Shown here: in pieces, positions 21,900 through 29,734 of the stretch
How positions within the stretch are numbered: position 1 is the stretch's first letter
How the letters are laid out: every line of letters begins with the position of its first letter
NCBI RefSeq assembly: GCF_000340965.1
Contig: NZ_ANAY01000023.1
Location: 34,395 to 98,394, forward strand
From: Nocardiopsis kunsanensis DSM 44524
GTDB lineage: Bacteria > Actinomycetota > Actinomycetes > Streptosporangiales > Streptosporangiaceae
Length of the DNA: 64,000 bases
Direction: 5' to 3'
Program-made: the position numbers and the translations under genes
Notes under the pieces: model-generated
Database searches by the model: none
The model's input: the letters and a program-made list of their open reading frames with translations, nothing else
What the model was told of the DNA's origin: nothing

Positions 21900-22861
21900 T
21901 CCTGATCGCTGCCGCCGCCGGGTCGGCGGCCCTGCTCAGCCTCGCCGGCCCCGCACTCGTGCGGTGGTGCGCACGCGCGGGCGACCTGCCGCCGAGGCAT
22001 CTGCTCACGCTGTGGACGGTCGCGCTCCTGGCCTGGACCGCGAGCTGGGTGACCCTGGTGTTCACCGTCGTGGCCGAGGTCATGGGCCCCGGACTGAAGG
22101 GTTTCGTGACCGCCTGCATCACCCTCCTCCAAGCCGTGAGCAGCAGTGGGGCGGGAACGGTCGTGGCCGTGCTGGCCCCGGTCGCCGCCCTCGCCGCCGG
22201 CCGGCTCTGCTGGATACTCGTGCGCCGTTACGCCGGTTCGGTGCGGTGGCGACGGGAACACCACCGTGAGCTCACCGCCGGCGCGCGGCAGCGCTGCCTC
22301 GGCGGACGCGACGTGTGGCTGTTGCAGGCCCGCCGCCCCGACGCCTACTGCGTGCCCGGCCGCCGGTCCGGGGTCGTACTCACCCAAGGGGCCCTCGACG
22401 TCCTGTCCCACAGGCAACTGTTGGCGGTCCTCGCCCACGAGGACGCCCACCTGCGCGGACGCCACCACGTACTCGTGGCCGCCTCCCGCCTGCTCGACAC
22501 CGCCTTCCCGAGGGTGCCGCTCCTGCGAACCGCCGTCCGCGAGATCCCGGTCCTGGCCGAGTGGGCCGCCGACGACCACGCGGCCCGCACGGTGGGCCGC
22601 TCCCCTCTGCTGCACGCCATCGGAGCGATGGTGGCGCCGGCCGAACCGGACCCGTCCGGAAGGACACTGGCCGCGTCCGGCGCCTGCCCGGTGCAGCGCG
22701 CCCGCCGCCTGCTGCCCGGCGCGGCCTCCGGGACCGGGCGCTCCGCCCGCGCGGCGACCGTGCTCGCCGCGATGGTCCTGCTGGCCGTGCCGCCCGCGGC
22801 GGTGCTGAGTACGGCCGTGCTCACCGTGGTGGGCTCACCGCCCTGTGTCTGCACCATCTGA
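21896..22861 (+). CDS. M56-family membrane metallopeptidase (BlaR1-like)
   Basis: A 321-residue polytopic membrane protein with the zinc-binding HEDAH (HExxH) at residues 181-185 in a cytoplasmic region, and hydrophobic segments near 3-22, 38-62, 86-108 and 288-312. It lacks the extracellular penicillin-binding sensor of true BlaR1, as is usual in actinobacterial BlaI-M56 pairs. It is expected to cleave or inactivate the BlaI repressor encoded immediately upstream (ATGA overlap). The C-terminus ends with two cysteines (PPCVCTI), unusual and perhaps redox-relevant beside the DsbA locus. Confidence 0.8.
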   Translation: MILIAAAAGSAALLSLAGPALVRWCARAGDLPPRHLLTLWTVALLAWTASWVTLVFTVVAEVMGPGLKGFVTACITLLQAVSSSGAGTVVAVLAPVAALAAGRLCWILVRRYAGSVRWRREHHRELTAGARQRCLGGRDVWLLQARRPDAYCVPGRRSGVVLTQGALDVLSHRQLLAVLAHEDAHLRGRHHVLVAASRLLDTAFPRVPLLRTAVREIPVLAEWAADDHAARTVGRSPLLHAIGAMVAPAEPDPSGRTLAASGACPVQRARRLLPGAASGTGRSARAATVLAAMVLLAVPPAAVLSTAVLTVVGSPPCVCTI

Positions 22862-22999
22862 GACCGGCTCTGTCGGGGCCCGGTGACGTACGAGCGGAGC
22901 CGGTCCCGGGCGTACGAGCGCGGTCCAGGGACGCGGAGGCCGGGGGAGCCCTGGGCGCCGGTGCGGCAGCGGTGGGGTCGGGCCCGACCGCCGGGCGCG

Positions 23000-23635
23000 T
23001 CAGCGTGAGAGGTCGGGCAGCCCCGCCGCCTCGCGCAGGCGGGCGTACTCGTCGGCCAGTTCCGCGGGTGTCCAGTGCGCGTTGCGTCCGCTCGGGTTCG
23101 GCAGCAGCCACACCCGTGTGCTCCCCAGACGCTCCTGCCGCGGGCCGACACGCGCGTGCCTGTCCCCGAAGGCCGTCCGATACCCGGTGATTCCCAGGAA
23201 CGCCAGCCACGTCGGCCGGTACCGCTCCATCTCCGCGCGCAGGCGCTCCCCTCCGGCCACGAGTTCCGCACGGGACAGCTCCGACACGTCCCGGGTCGCG
23301 CGCTCCACGAGGTTGGTCAGTCCCAGCCCCAGAGGCAGCAGTTCCCGCTCCCGGTCGGGGGTCAGGTGCTCGGGGGTGAACCCCGCCCGGGCCAGAGCGG
23401 GCCAGAACCGGTTCCCCGGAGACGCGAAGTGGTGGCCCACCAGTGCCGTGGTCAGCCCCGGGTTCATACCGCAGAAGACCACACCCAGCCCTTCCGCCAT
23501 CACGTGCGGCAGGGTCCGGTCCCGCGCGGCCTCCAGCTCCGCGCGGCTGCGGCCCCCGTAACCGCGTGTGGGAACGCTCCTCTGCGGACGCCGGGCGTCC
23601 CCGTTCCCGTCGGCCCCTCGCCCTCGCTCGTCCAT
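23000..23635 (-). CDS. mug: G/U mismatch-specific DNA glycosylase
   Basis: A 211-residue uracil-DNA glycosylase superfamily protein. The catalytic-pocket motif GMNPGL is at residues 56-61 (GINPGL in E. coli Mug) and the substrate motif NPSGRNAHWT at 180-189. It removes uracil or thymine opposite guanine and some alkylated bases. The N-terminal 40 residues are a basic, flexible extension. It is a single gene, divergent from the PPOX protein at 23817. Confidence 0.85.
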   Translation of the reverse strand: MDERGRGADGNGDARRPQRSVPTRGYGGRSRAELEAARDRTLPHVMAEGLGVVFCGMNPGLTTALVGHHFASPGNRFWPALARAGFTPEHLTPDRERELLPLGLGLTNLVERATRDVSELSRAELVAGGERLRAEMERYRPTWLAFLGITGYRTAFGDRHARVGPRQERLGSTRVWLLPNPSGRNAHWTPAELADEYARLREAAGLPDLSR

Positions 23636-23816
23636 GGCAGCCCCTCCGTGTGGTCTCCTGCGTCCCGGACGCGCCGGAACCTACCACCGGAGCGGGCCGT
23701 GCGGCCGGTACCGTCGGGCCGGACCGACTCGCCCGAAGGATCTCCGGGCGAGTCGTCCCGGTCCCGGCGCACGGGATTGGTGTACTCGGTGGCAGCCAAC
23801 TACACCAAGGAGCACC

Positions 23817-24203
23817 ATGGCCTTCTCGGAGAAGCAGCAGGACGTCCTCCGCAAACCCGCGCTCGGGCACGTCGCCACGCTCGGCTCCTCGGGGGAGCCG
23901 CAGAGCAGCCCCGTGTGGATCGACTGGGACGGCGAGTTCCTCAAGTTCAGCCAGACCACCACACGCCAGAAACTCAAGAACCTGGAGCGGGACGGCCGGG
24001 TGGCCGTATCGGCCACCGACCCCGACGACCCTTACATGTACGTCGAGGTCAGGGGCACCGTCGACCGTGTCGAGGACGACCCGGACAAGGCCTTCATCGA
24101 CGCCATGGCCCAGAAGTACCTGGGCACGGACTACCCCGGACACAGCTCGGAGGAGACCCGCGTCATCGTGTACGTGCGGCCGGACCGGTTCGTCGGACGC
24201 TGA
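23817..24203 (+). CDS. PPOX-class F420- or flavin-dependent enzyme
   Basis: A 128-residue split-barrel protein with the family pattern LGHVATLGSSGEPQSSPVWIDWDGEFL, then KLKNLERDGRVAVSATDP and VEVRGTVDRV. Family members bind F420 or FMN and reduce small molecules. AAGGAGCACC lies just before the ATG at 23817; the longer open frame upstream is not coding. It is monocistronic, followed by a TetR gene 100 bp away. Confidence 0.8.
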   Translation: MAFSEKQQDVLRKPALGHVATLGSSGEPQSSPVWIDWDGEFLKFSQTTTRQKLKNLERDGRVAVSATDPDDPYMYVEVRGTVDRVEDDPDKAFIDAMAQKYLGTDYPGHSSEETRVIVYVRPDRFVGR

Positions 24204-24303
24204 CCGAGCGGGATCATGGACGGTGCACGGTCGCCGATGACGGCCGTGCACCGCCGTCCCCCTCGGGACAGGCGGGTCGTCCATGCAGTGACGGAGAGGA
24301 CCG

Positions 24304-24906
24304 ATGGGGCTTCGGGAACGCAAGAAGCGGGCAACACGGCGCGCGCTCAGGGACGCCGCTGTGCGCCTGGTGTTGGAGCACGGCCTCGAGAACGTGACCG
24401 TGGAGGAGATCGCCCTCGCGGGCGAGGTCTCCACCCGGACCTTCTTCAACTACTTCGGCAGCAAGGAGGACGCGCTCCTGGGAGACGTCCCCCACGGCCC
24501 CGACGAAAAGGCGGTGGGCACGTTCGCCGCGGGCGGCCCCACCGGGCAGTTCACCGACGACCTCGTCCAGCTCCTCACCGGCTCCTTCTCCGACACCGAG
24601 GAACTGACCTCCTGGCGGGAGGAGGCGCGCACCAACTGGCAGCTCACCGAACGCGAACCCCAGCTCCTGCCCGGGATGCTCGCCCGCCTGCACGACGTCG
24701 AGGTCCGGATCGCCGAGGCGGTCGCCGAACGCACCGGCGCCGCAGACGACGAGACCCCGAAGCTCATCGCGGGTGTGGCGGCCACGGTGGTGCGTTACGC
24801 CCTGGCCGATGTCGCGGAGAGGCAGGAGACCGTCGGTGGTCTGCGTACGGCCATGCGGGGCGCCTTCGACCGGCTGGGCGAGACCTTCCGCCCGCACGAC
24901 CCCTGA
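24304..24906 (+). CDS. TetR-family transcriptional regulator
   Basis: A 200-residue regulator. The N-terminal helix-turn-helix (residues about 5-50: RALRDAAVRLVLEHG; VTVEEIALAGEVSTRTFFNYFGSKEDAL) is canonical, and the C-terminal ligand domain has no assignable specificity. GGAGAGGACC precedes the ATG. Neighbours give little hint of its target; the PPOX enzyme upstream in the same direction is one candidate. Confidence 0.85.
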   Translation: MGLRERKKRATRRALRDAAVRLVLEHGLENVTVEEIALAGEVSTRTFFNYFGSKEDALLGDVPHGPDEKAVGTFAAGGPTGQFTDDLVQLLTGSFSDTEELTSWREEARTNWQLTEREPQLLPGMLARLHDVEVRIAEAVAERTGAADDETPKLIAGVAATVVRYALADVAERQETVGGLRTAMRGAFDRLGETFRPHDP

Positions 24907-25187
24907 CCCGGGGCCGCTTACCGACCCTGCAGCCGCGTGTCCCCGGGGCCTGTTCCGCCCTCGGCCCCTGTTCCGCCTCCGGAACTGTCCGCGCTCCTGT
25001 TCCCTGCCCCTGTTCCGTGACTGTGGCCCATTTCTCGGGAACGTGTGCCGTGTTCCCGGCGTCCAAGCTGTCGGAGGGGGTCGCAAGGGCCGTCCGCATC
25101 TCGTCCCGGGGCACCCCGGGACAAGTCAGGGAAGGGCCAGGGGCCTCCCCGATGGGAATCGTCTCAGGGAGCGGGCAGCCTGTAGGT
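24907..25187. other. Intergenic region with hairpins between TetR and PspC genes
   Basis: A perfect GTCCCGGGG/CCCCGGGAC stem (25103-25122) and CGGGAAC/GTTCCCG (25037-25059) may terminate the TetR transcript. Four irregularly spaced CCTGTTCC words occur at 24949-25016. No gene is seen. Confidence 0.35.
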
Positions 25188-25433
25188 ATGAGCAACAAAC
25201 GCTTCCAACGCAGCAGTGACAAGCGGCTCCTGGCAGGCGTGTGCGGCGGCATCGCCGAGTACTTCGGCTGGGAACCCAACATCGTGCGCATCGTGTTCGT
25301 CGCACTCACGTTGCTGGGCTTCAGCGGGGTCTTCGTCTACATCCTGGCCTGGCTGATCATGCCGGCCCAGGGTGAGCAGCGTTCCCTGCTGGAGCAGATC
25401 ATCCGCAACTTCCAAGGAAAGCCGAGCCAGTGA
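25188..25433 (+). CDS. PspC-domain membrane protein
   Basis: An 81-residue protein with a complete PspC domain: KRLLAGVCGGIAEYFGW at about residues 12-28 and a membrane helix VRIVFVALTLLGFSGVFVYI following. Such proteins take part in envelope-stress responses in actinobacteria. The ATG at 25188 fits the usual family start; an in-frame ATG at 25152 would add 12 residues. A 42-codon frame follows 2 bases after its stop. Confidence 0.8.
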   Translation: MSNKRFQRSSDKRLLAGVCGGIAEYFGWEPNIVRIVFVALTLLGFSGVFVYILAWLIMPAQGEQRSLLEQIIRNFQGKPSQ

Positions 25434-25435
25434 CC

Positions 25436-25564
25436 ATGAAATGGACCCTTCGAGCCCACCCCGGGTGGCAGCGGCGCGAGCTCCGTGTCCGGTGTGAGGA
25501 GCACGAGTCGGAGGAGGCACGGGAGCCCTCCTCCGACGCCGTGTCCGAGGCCCGGCCCGCCTGA
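25436..25564 (+). CDS. Small protein of 42 aa after PspC
   Basis: An ATG two bases after the PspC stop opens a frame beginning MKWTLRAHPGW and ending with a glutamate-rich tail at TGA 25562-25564. Roughly 36 of 42 third positions are G or C, like real genes here. The stop lies exactly in the loop-proximal part of the 17-bp terminator stem. No family is recognised; translation would be coupled to PspC. Confidence 0.5.
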   Translation: MKWTLRAHPGWQRRELRVRCEEHESEEAREPSSDAVSEARPA

Positions 25565-25585
25565 GGCCAGGCGGGCCGGGCCTCG
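25546..25585. terminator. Strong bidirectional terminator
   Basis: A perfect 17-bp stem (arms 25546-25562 and 25569-25585) with a 6-base loop lies between the rightward PspC operon and the leftward MFS gene. Its left arm overlaps the end of the 42-aa frame. Confidence 0.8.
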
Positions 25586-25628
25586 CCCTTCCGCGGCGTC
25601 CCGGAGCGCCGGGCCCGGGTGTGCTCGC

Positions 25629-26954
25629 TCAGGCGGGCTGCTCCGACTCGTTCATCTTCTCGATGGTGCGCTCGGCCATGCGTGACCACGTGAGTGCGAG
25701 CACGACCCCGAGCACCACCCCGACCACACCGGCGCCGGAGACGACCGCCGCGGTACCGAACAGCTCCACGAAGAGCGACCCGAACAGGATCCCGATCCCC
25801 TGCGCGGCCTGGAGCCCGGCTGCGACCAGCCCGAAGGCCAGCCCGCGCCCCTTCTCCGGGGTGCACAGTACGAACGCGGCGTTGGCGACGATCTGGTAGG
25901 AGGCGGCCGCCCCGCTGAGCGCGAGCGCCGTGACCATGAGCCACAGCGGAAGTGGCAGCAGCCACAGGAGCAGCGGGACCGATGCGAGCACGGTCAGCGG
26001 TCCCATCCACCTCATGCGTGTGGGCGGCGGAACGAAACGGGTGAGCAGGAAACCGCCGACGAGGGTACCGATGGAGGGTCCGGCCATGATGAGTCCGGCG
26101 GCACCTGCCCCGGCGCCCAACTCGTCGGCCATGGGGTTGGCGATCCCGTAGGGGATCATGTAGAGGCCCGCCACCCAGGCCATGAGGGCGAGTGTGCGCA
26201 GGCGCGGCTCGGTGAACACCAGCTTCGCCCCGCGGGTGACCATGGCGAGCAGGCCGGGCCGGGCGCGGTCGCCGTCGGGCTCCGCGTTCGGGGCGGGGCG
26301 GGCGCGTACACCGACCATGACCAGCAGGGCCGACAGCACGAAGATCGCGGCGTTGGCCATCACGGCGGTGTTCGGCCCGATGAAGGACACCACCACGCCG
26401 CCGGCGATGAGCCCGATGAGCATGCCCACCTGGGTGGTCAGGTGGATGATCGCGGTGCTGGCGACGTAGCGCTCGCCCTGGATGATCTCGGCGAGCAGCG
26501 CGGCTCGCGCGGCGGTGAAGGGGACGACGGGCACGAACGACAGGAACAGCAGGGGCCAGATCGCCCATACGGGCATACCGGGGATCCCCACTGCCAGGAT
26601 GAAGACCGCACGTGCCAGGTCGCAGACGATGATCGCCTGCTTGCGGGGGAAGACGTCCGCGAGCCCGGAGAGCAGGGGGCCGGCGATGATCGGGGGCAGG
26701 AACGTGACTGCGAGGGTGATCCCCGCGGCGAAGGCCGAGTCCGTCGCTCGGTACACGAGGACGCTCACGGCGATGTTGAGGAGGTTGGTCCCGATGATGG
26801 ACAGGGCGTGGCCCAACCAGAGGTACCGGAACTCGCGGATCCGCATGACGTCGCGGTAACTGCTCTTCCAGGTCGTGCCCTGGCTCTCGTCCCGGTTCTC
26901 GGAGGGTTCGTGGCCCTCACCGTCGGGCTCGTTGTCGAGGCGCGGATTGCTCAC
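25629..26954 (-). CDS. MFS transporter
   Basis: A 441-residue membrane transporter with about 12 hydrophobic segments after a 35-residue charged cytoplasmic N-terminus. The loop GLADVFPRKQAIIVCDLARA between helices 2 and 3 fits the MFS signature, and the sequence resembles the MFS_3 (enterobactin exporter-like) group of drug or metabolite exporters. AAGGGAG precedes the GTG start. The substrate is unknown. It is monocistronic and ends at the strong terminator shared with the PspC operon. Confidence 0.8.
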   Translation of the reverse strand: MSNPRLDNEPDGEGHEPSENRDESQGTTWKSSYRDVMRIREFRYLWLGHALSIIGTNLLNIAVSVLVYRATDSAFAAGITLAVTFLPPIIAGPLLSGLADVFPRKQAIIVCDLARAVFILAVGIPGMPVWAIWPLLFLSFVPVVPFTAARAALLAEIIQGERYVASTAIIHLTTQVGMLIGLIAGGVVVSFIGPNTAVMANAAIFVLSALLVMVGVRARPAPNAEPDGDRARPGLLAMVTRGAKLVFTEPRLRTLALMAWVAGLYMIPYGIANPMADELGAGAGAAGLIMAGPSIGTLVGGFLLTRFVPPPTRMRWMGPLTVLASVPLLLWLLPLPLWLMVTALALSGAAASYQIVANAAFVLCTPEKGRGLAFGLVAAGLQAAQGIGILFGSLFVELFGTAAVVSGAGVVGVVLGVVLALTWSRMAERTIEKMNESEQPA

Positions 26955-27126
26955 CCGGCACTCCCTTGTCTGTTACTGGGTCGTAATCACGCTGTGTCGT
27001 GTCCCAATGACCAACAGTTCCGGAGTGTGGTGTTGCCCGCAAGCCGTTCCGGAGATTTCGTGGCTCATTCGTTGCTGCGGGCAGTCGGGTGGGAATGCCT
27101 GTGGGGTGCCGGTTGTCCGGTGTTGT

Positions 27127-27477
27127 TCAACCCCAGCCGAGGTCGGTGAGGCGGTCGTCGTCGATGCCGAAGTGGTGGGCGATCTCGTGGACGACGGTGA
27201 CCCGGACCTCGTCGACCACCTGCTCCCGGGTCTCGGAGATCGCGCAGATGTTGCGCTGGTAGATGTGGATCACGTCCGGCAGCACACCGAAGTAGGTGTC
27301 TCCGCGTTCGGTGAGCGGCACCCCCTCGTACACGCCCAGCAGGCCCTCGGGTGACTCCTCCTCGACGGTGAGCACCACGTTGTCCATCAACCGGGCCAGG
27401 TGTTCGGGGATCGTGTCCAGGGCGTCGGCGACCAGTTCCTCGAATTCACGGCGTGTCAGTTCCACCACGCCCGCCAT
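27127..27477 (-). CDS. Zincin-like metallopeptidase family protein
   Basis: A 116-residue protein of the minimal zincin family common in actinobacteria (PF06262-like). The zinc site is VVHEIAHHFGI near residue 98, and the N-terminal part (REFEELVADALDTIPEHLA) and PLTERGDTYFGVLPDVIHIY match the family. Its substrate is not established. ATG 27477 is used because the larger open frame upstream is noncoding. It is divergent from the metallophosphoesterase gene. Confidence 0.85.
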   Translation of the reverse strand: MAGVVELTRREFEELVADALDTIPEHLARLMDNVVLTVEEESPEGLLGVYEGVPLTERGDTYFGVLPDVIHIYQRNICAISETREQVVDEVRVTVVHEIAHHFGIDDDRLTDLGWG

Positions 27478-27625
27478 TGTGTCGCCTCGTGGGCCTGCGC
27501 GGGAAGGGGAGCGGAAGGTCTCGGAGGTCACCCGCACGGGACCACGGTCCCTGTGGAAGAGACATAACACTTGGGAGCGGGCGTAAAGCATTGGGCGCAC
27601 GCCGACACAGCGGCATGATGGGGGA

Positions 27626-29158
27626 GTGTTCTCTTGGGAAGCGATCAACCGCCACGACCTCCGCGAGGCCCTGCAACGCGCGCGTGCCGCTTTCGCCCGC
27701 GTCCGTGAGGGGCGCGTATGGAGGTGGGGTTGTGTCGTGGCCGCGGGGCTGCTCGGCGGATGGTTGGGCCTGGCCCTGGCCGGAGAGGTCGTCACCCCCA
27801 TCGGCCCCGCCGATGTGACCTTCTCCCTGAGCCCGCAGCTCAACGGCGAAACGGTCGTCGACGTCGCCCCGTTGGGTCGGCTCGCCTTCGAGACCCATGC
27901 CGCGCCCCTGCGCGTCGAGGCGGCCATCACCGACATCCGCCTGTCCGCCGCGCAGGAGATGTTCACCGACCCCGAGGCGATCAACCGCATGGCTTCCGGG
28001 ATCGGGCAGGACCTGCGCGATGGTGTTGTCGCTCTGGTCGTCAGGTCCCTGCTGACAGCTGTCCTCGGGGCCTTCCTCATGGCCCTGCTGCTCTTCCGGA
28101 GCCTGCGCCGGGCCCTGGCCGGGGGAGCCGTCTCCCTGGGCGCTCTCGCCGTCTCGGGGGCGGTCGCCGCTGCCACCTTCACCCCCGGAGCCATCGCCGA
28201 ACCCCGTTACTCCGGCCTCATCGCCGGTGCTCCGCAGGTCGTGGGCGGAGCGGAGGAGGTCGTGGGCCGTTTCGGCCAGTACCAGGAGCAGCTCGCCGGG
28301 CTCGTCGGCAACGTCTCGATGATCTACGAGGCCACCTCCGAACTGCCCGTCTACGAGGACGACGAGTCGGTGGTCCGAGTGCTGCACGTGTCCGACATCC
28401 AGCTCAACCCGGCCTCGTGGAGCATCATCTCCAGCCTCAAGGAGCAGTACGGGGTGGACGCGGTCGTGGACTCCGGTGACCTCACCGACCGCGGCAGCCC
28501 CGCCGAGGACGCCTTCGCGGACGAGATCGCCGACCTCGACGTGCCCTACGTGTGGGTGAAGGGCCGGCACGATTCCATGGGTACCCAGCGTGCGGTGGAG
28601 TCGCAGCCCAACGCGGTGGTGCTCGACGGAGACACCGAGGAGGTCGAGGGCCTCATGTTCTACGGGTCGGGTGATCCCCGTTACACCCCTGACGAGACCC
28701 GCCTGGACCCCGACGAGGGCGAGGTCGCCGCCCAGGGCGCGGAAGAGGCCGAACGGGTCGCCGACGGGCCCGAGAACGTGGACGTGGCGTTGATGCACAG
28801 CCGAACCCAGGCGGAGGCCTTCGACGGGGTCGTGCCGCTGGTGCTCACGGGGGACGAACACACGAGGACCACCGAACTCACCGACCTGGGGACCCGGTTC
28901 CTCGTGCAGGGCTCGACCGGGGGCGCCGGCCTGAGTGGCCTGGAACACGATTCCGGCCGTCCGATCCCGTACCAGGCGTCCGTGCTCTACTTCGACGGGG
29001 AGAGCGGGCGCCTCCAGGCCCGGGACGACATCGACCTCGGCGGGGTCGGGCTCACGTCGGCCCAGGTCGAGCGGAAGATCGAGGACGATCCCGACGCGCC
29101 CGTCGGTGAGAGCGACGACGCCACAGACGAGCCCTCGGAGGGGGGTTCGCCCAGCTGA
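27626..29158 (+). CDS. Membrane metallophosphoesterase with altered active-site motifs
   Basis: A 510-residue protein with an N-terminal membrane segment (about 33-53), two more at 136-158 and 168-186, and an extracytoplasmic calcineurin-like domain from about 250. GTG 27626 follows GGGGGA. The fold motifs are present but changed: the usual DxH is SDIQL (256-260), GDxxD is SGDLTD (283-288), GNHD is GRHD (313-316) and GHxH is GDEH (409-412). Several metal ligands are therefore replaced, so it may be inactive or use a different metal set. Confidence 0.75.
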   Translation: MFSWEAINRHDLREALQRARAAFARVREGRVWRWGCVVAAGLLGGWLGLALAGEVVTPIGPADVTFSLSPQLNGETVVDVAPLGRLAFETHAAPLRVEAAITDIRLSAAQEMFTDPEAINRMASGIGQDLRDGVVALVVRSLLTAVLGAFLMALLLFRSLRRALAGGAVSLGALAVSGAVAAATFTPGAIAEPRYSGLIAGAPQVVGGAEEVVGRFGQYQEQLAGLVGNVSMIYEATSELPVYEDDESVVRVLHVSDIQLNPASWSIISSLKEQYGVDAVVDSGDLTDRGSPAEDAFADEIADLDVPYVWVKGRHDSMGTQRAVESQPNAVVLDGDTEEVEGLMFYGSGDPRYTPDETRLDPDEGEVAAQGAEEAERVADGPENVDVALMHSRTQAEAFDGVVPLVLTGDEHTRTTELTDLGTRFLVQGSTGGAGLSGLEHDSGRPIPYQASVLYFDGESGRLQARDDIDLGGVGLTSAQVERKIEDDPDAPVGESDDATDEPSEGGSPS

Positions 29159-29215
29159 GGCGGGCCCTGGGGCCGGGCCGTCCGGTGCCTCTCGCCCCTG
29201 TCCGCAGATTCCACT

Positions 29216-29245
29216 TTGGCGCTCGGCGCCGATCTCCCCTATGCT
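29216..29245 (+). promoter_or_regulatory. Probable promoter of the Glu-Asp-Phe tRNA cluster
   Basis: TTGGCG and TATGCT are separated by 18 bases, ending 16 bases before tRNA-Glu. Both match the housekeeping consensus in four of six positions. Confidence 0.55.
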
Positions 29246-29261
29246 TGGTCTGTCTGAGCGG

Positions 29262-29334
29262 GCCCCTGTCGTCTAGCGGCCTAGGACGCCGCCCTTTCAA
29301 GGCGGTAGCGCGGGTTCGAATCCCGTCGGGGGTA
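29262..29334 (+). tRNA. tRNA-Glu(UUC)
   Basis: A 73-base cloverleaf, acceptor GCCCCUG/CGGGGGU, anticodon loop CUUUCAA (UUC), T loop UUCGAAU. CCA is not encoded. Confidence 0.95.
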
Positions 29335-29421
29335 CGAAGCGGTCAGACCACTGCCGAACATCTGGCAGAATGGGAACCGCAGCACGGCGCCGGGCCGAGG
29401 CCCGGGTCGAAAACTGAACAA

Positions 29422-29496
29422 GGTCCTGTGGAGCAGTTAGGAGTGCTCGCCACCCTGTCAAGGTGGAGGCCGCGGGTTCAAATCCCGTCAGGACCG
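29422..29496 (+). tRNA. tRNA-Asp(GUC), copy 1
   Basis: A 75-base cloverleaf, acceptor GGUCCUG/CAGGACC, anticodon loop CUGUCAA (GUC), discriminator G, no CCA. It is identical to 47790-47864. Confidence 0.95.
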
Positions 29497-29523
29497 CGCA
29501 GGCGCCGGAACACCGGTTCGCCC

Positions 29524-29597
29524 GGCTGGGTAGCTCAGTTGGTACGAGCGTCCGCCTGAAAAGCGGAAGGTCGGCGGTTCGACCCCGTCCCCAGCCA
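29524..29597 (+). tRNA. tRNA-Phe(GAA)
   Basis: A 74-base cloverleaf, acceptor GGCUGGG/CCCAGCC, anticodon loop CUGAAAA (GAA), T loop UUCGACC, discriminator A. Its 3' half is the target of element 2; the half from 29552 on is repeated at 44747. Confidence 0.95.
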
Positions 29598-29654
29598 CAG
29601 TACGCAGACATGCGAAAAGGCCCCGACACCTGGGAAAACAGGTGCCGGGGCCTT
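29552..29654. repeat. Attachment site at the left end of element 2
   Basis: It contains the 3' half of the intact tRNA-Phe and a hairpin (GGCCCCG.CACCTG / CAGGTG.CGGGGCC) that can end the tRNA transcript. It differs from the right copy only at 29622 (C) versus 44817 (T). The T-run after the hairpin is shorter here. Confidence 0.9.
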
Positions 29655-29704
29655 GTCGTGCGTCGGTGGCTGTCGGTGGACGGACGTGGGTCTCGGTGGG
29701 TATC

Positions 29705-29734
29705 TACGGCCAATACACGGCCACGTTCAGAGGC
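29705..29734. promoter_or_regulatory. Candidate arm site, left end of element 2
   Basis: Thirty bases containing CCAATACACGGCCA match 44658-44687 at about 27 positions, in the same orientation. They overlap the integrase stop codon and would flank the attachment core in the circle. Confidence 0.4.

Noticed and set aside
24949..25016. CCTGTTCC words as a repeat array or CRISPR-like locus
   Set aside because: Four copies with irregular spacing (18, 29 and 13 bases) and no conserved spacers; probably GC-biased chance or small promoter words.
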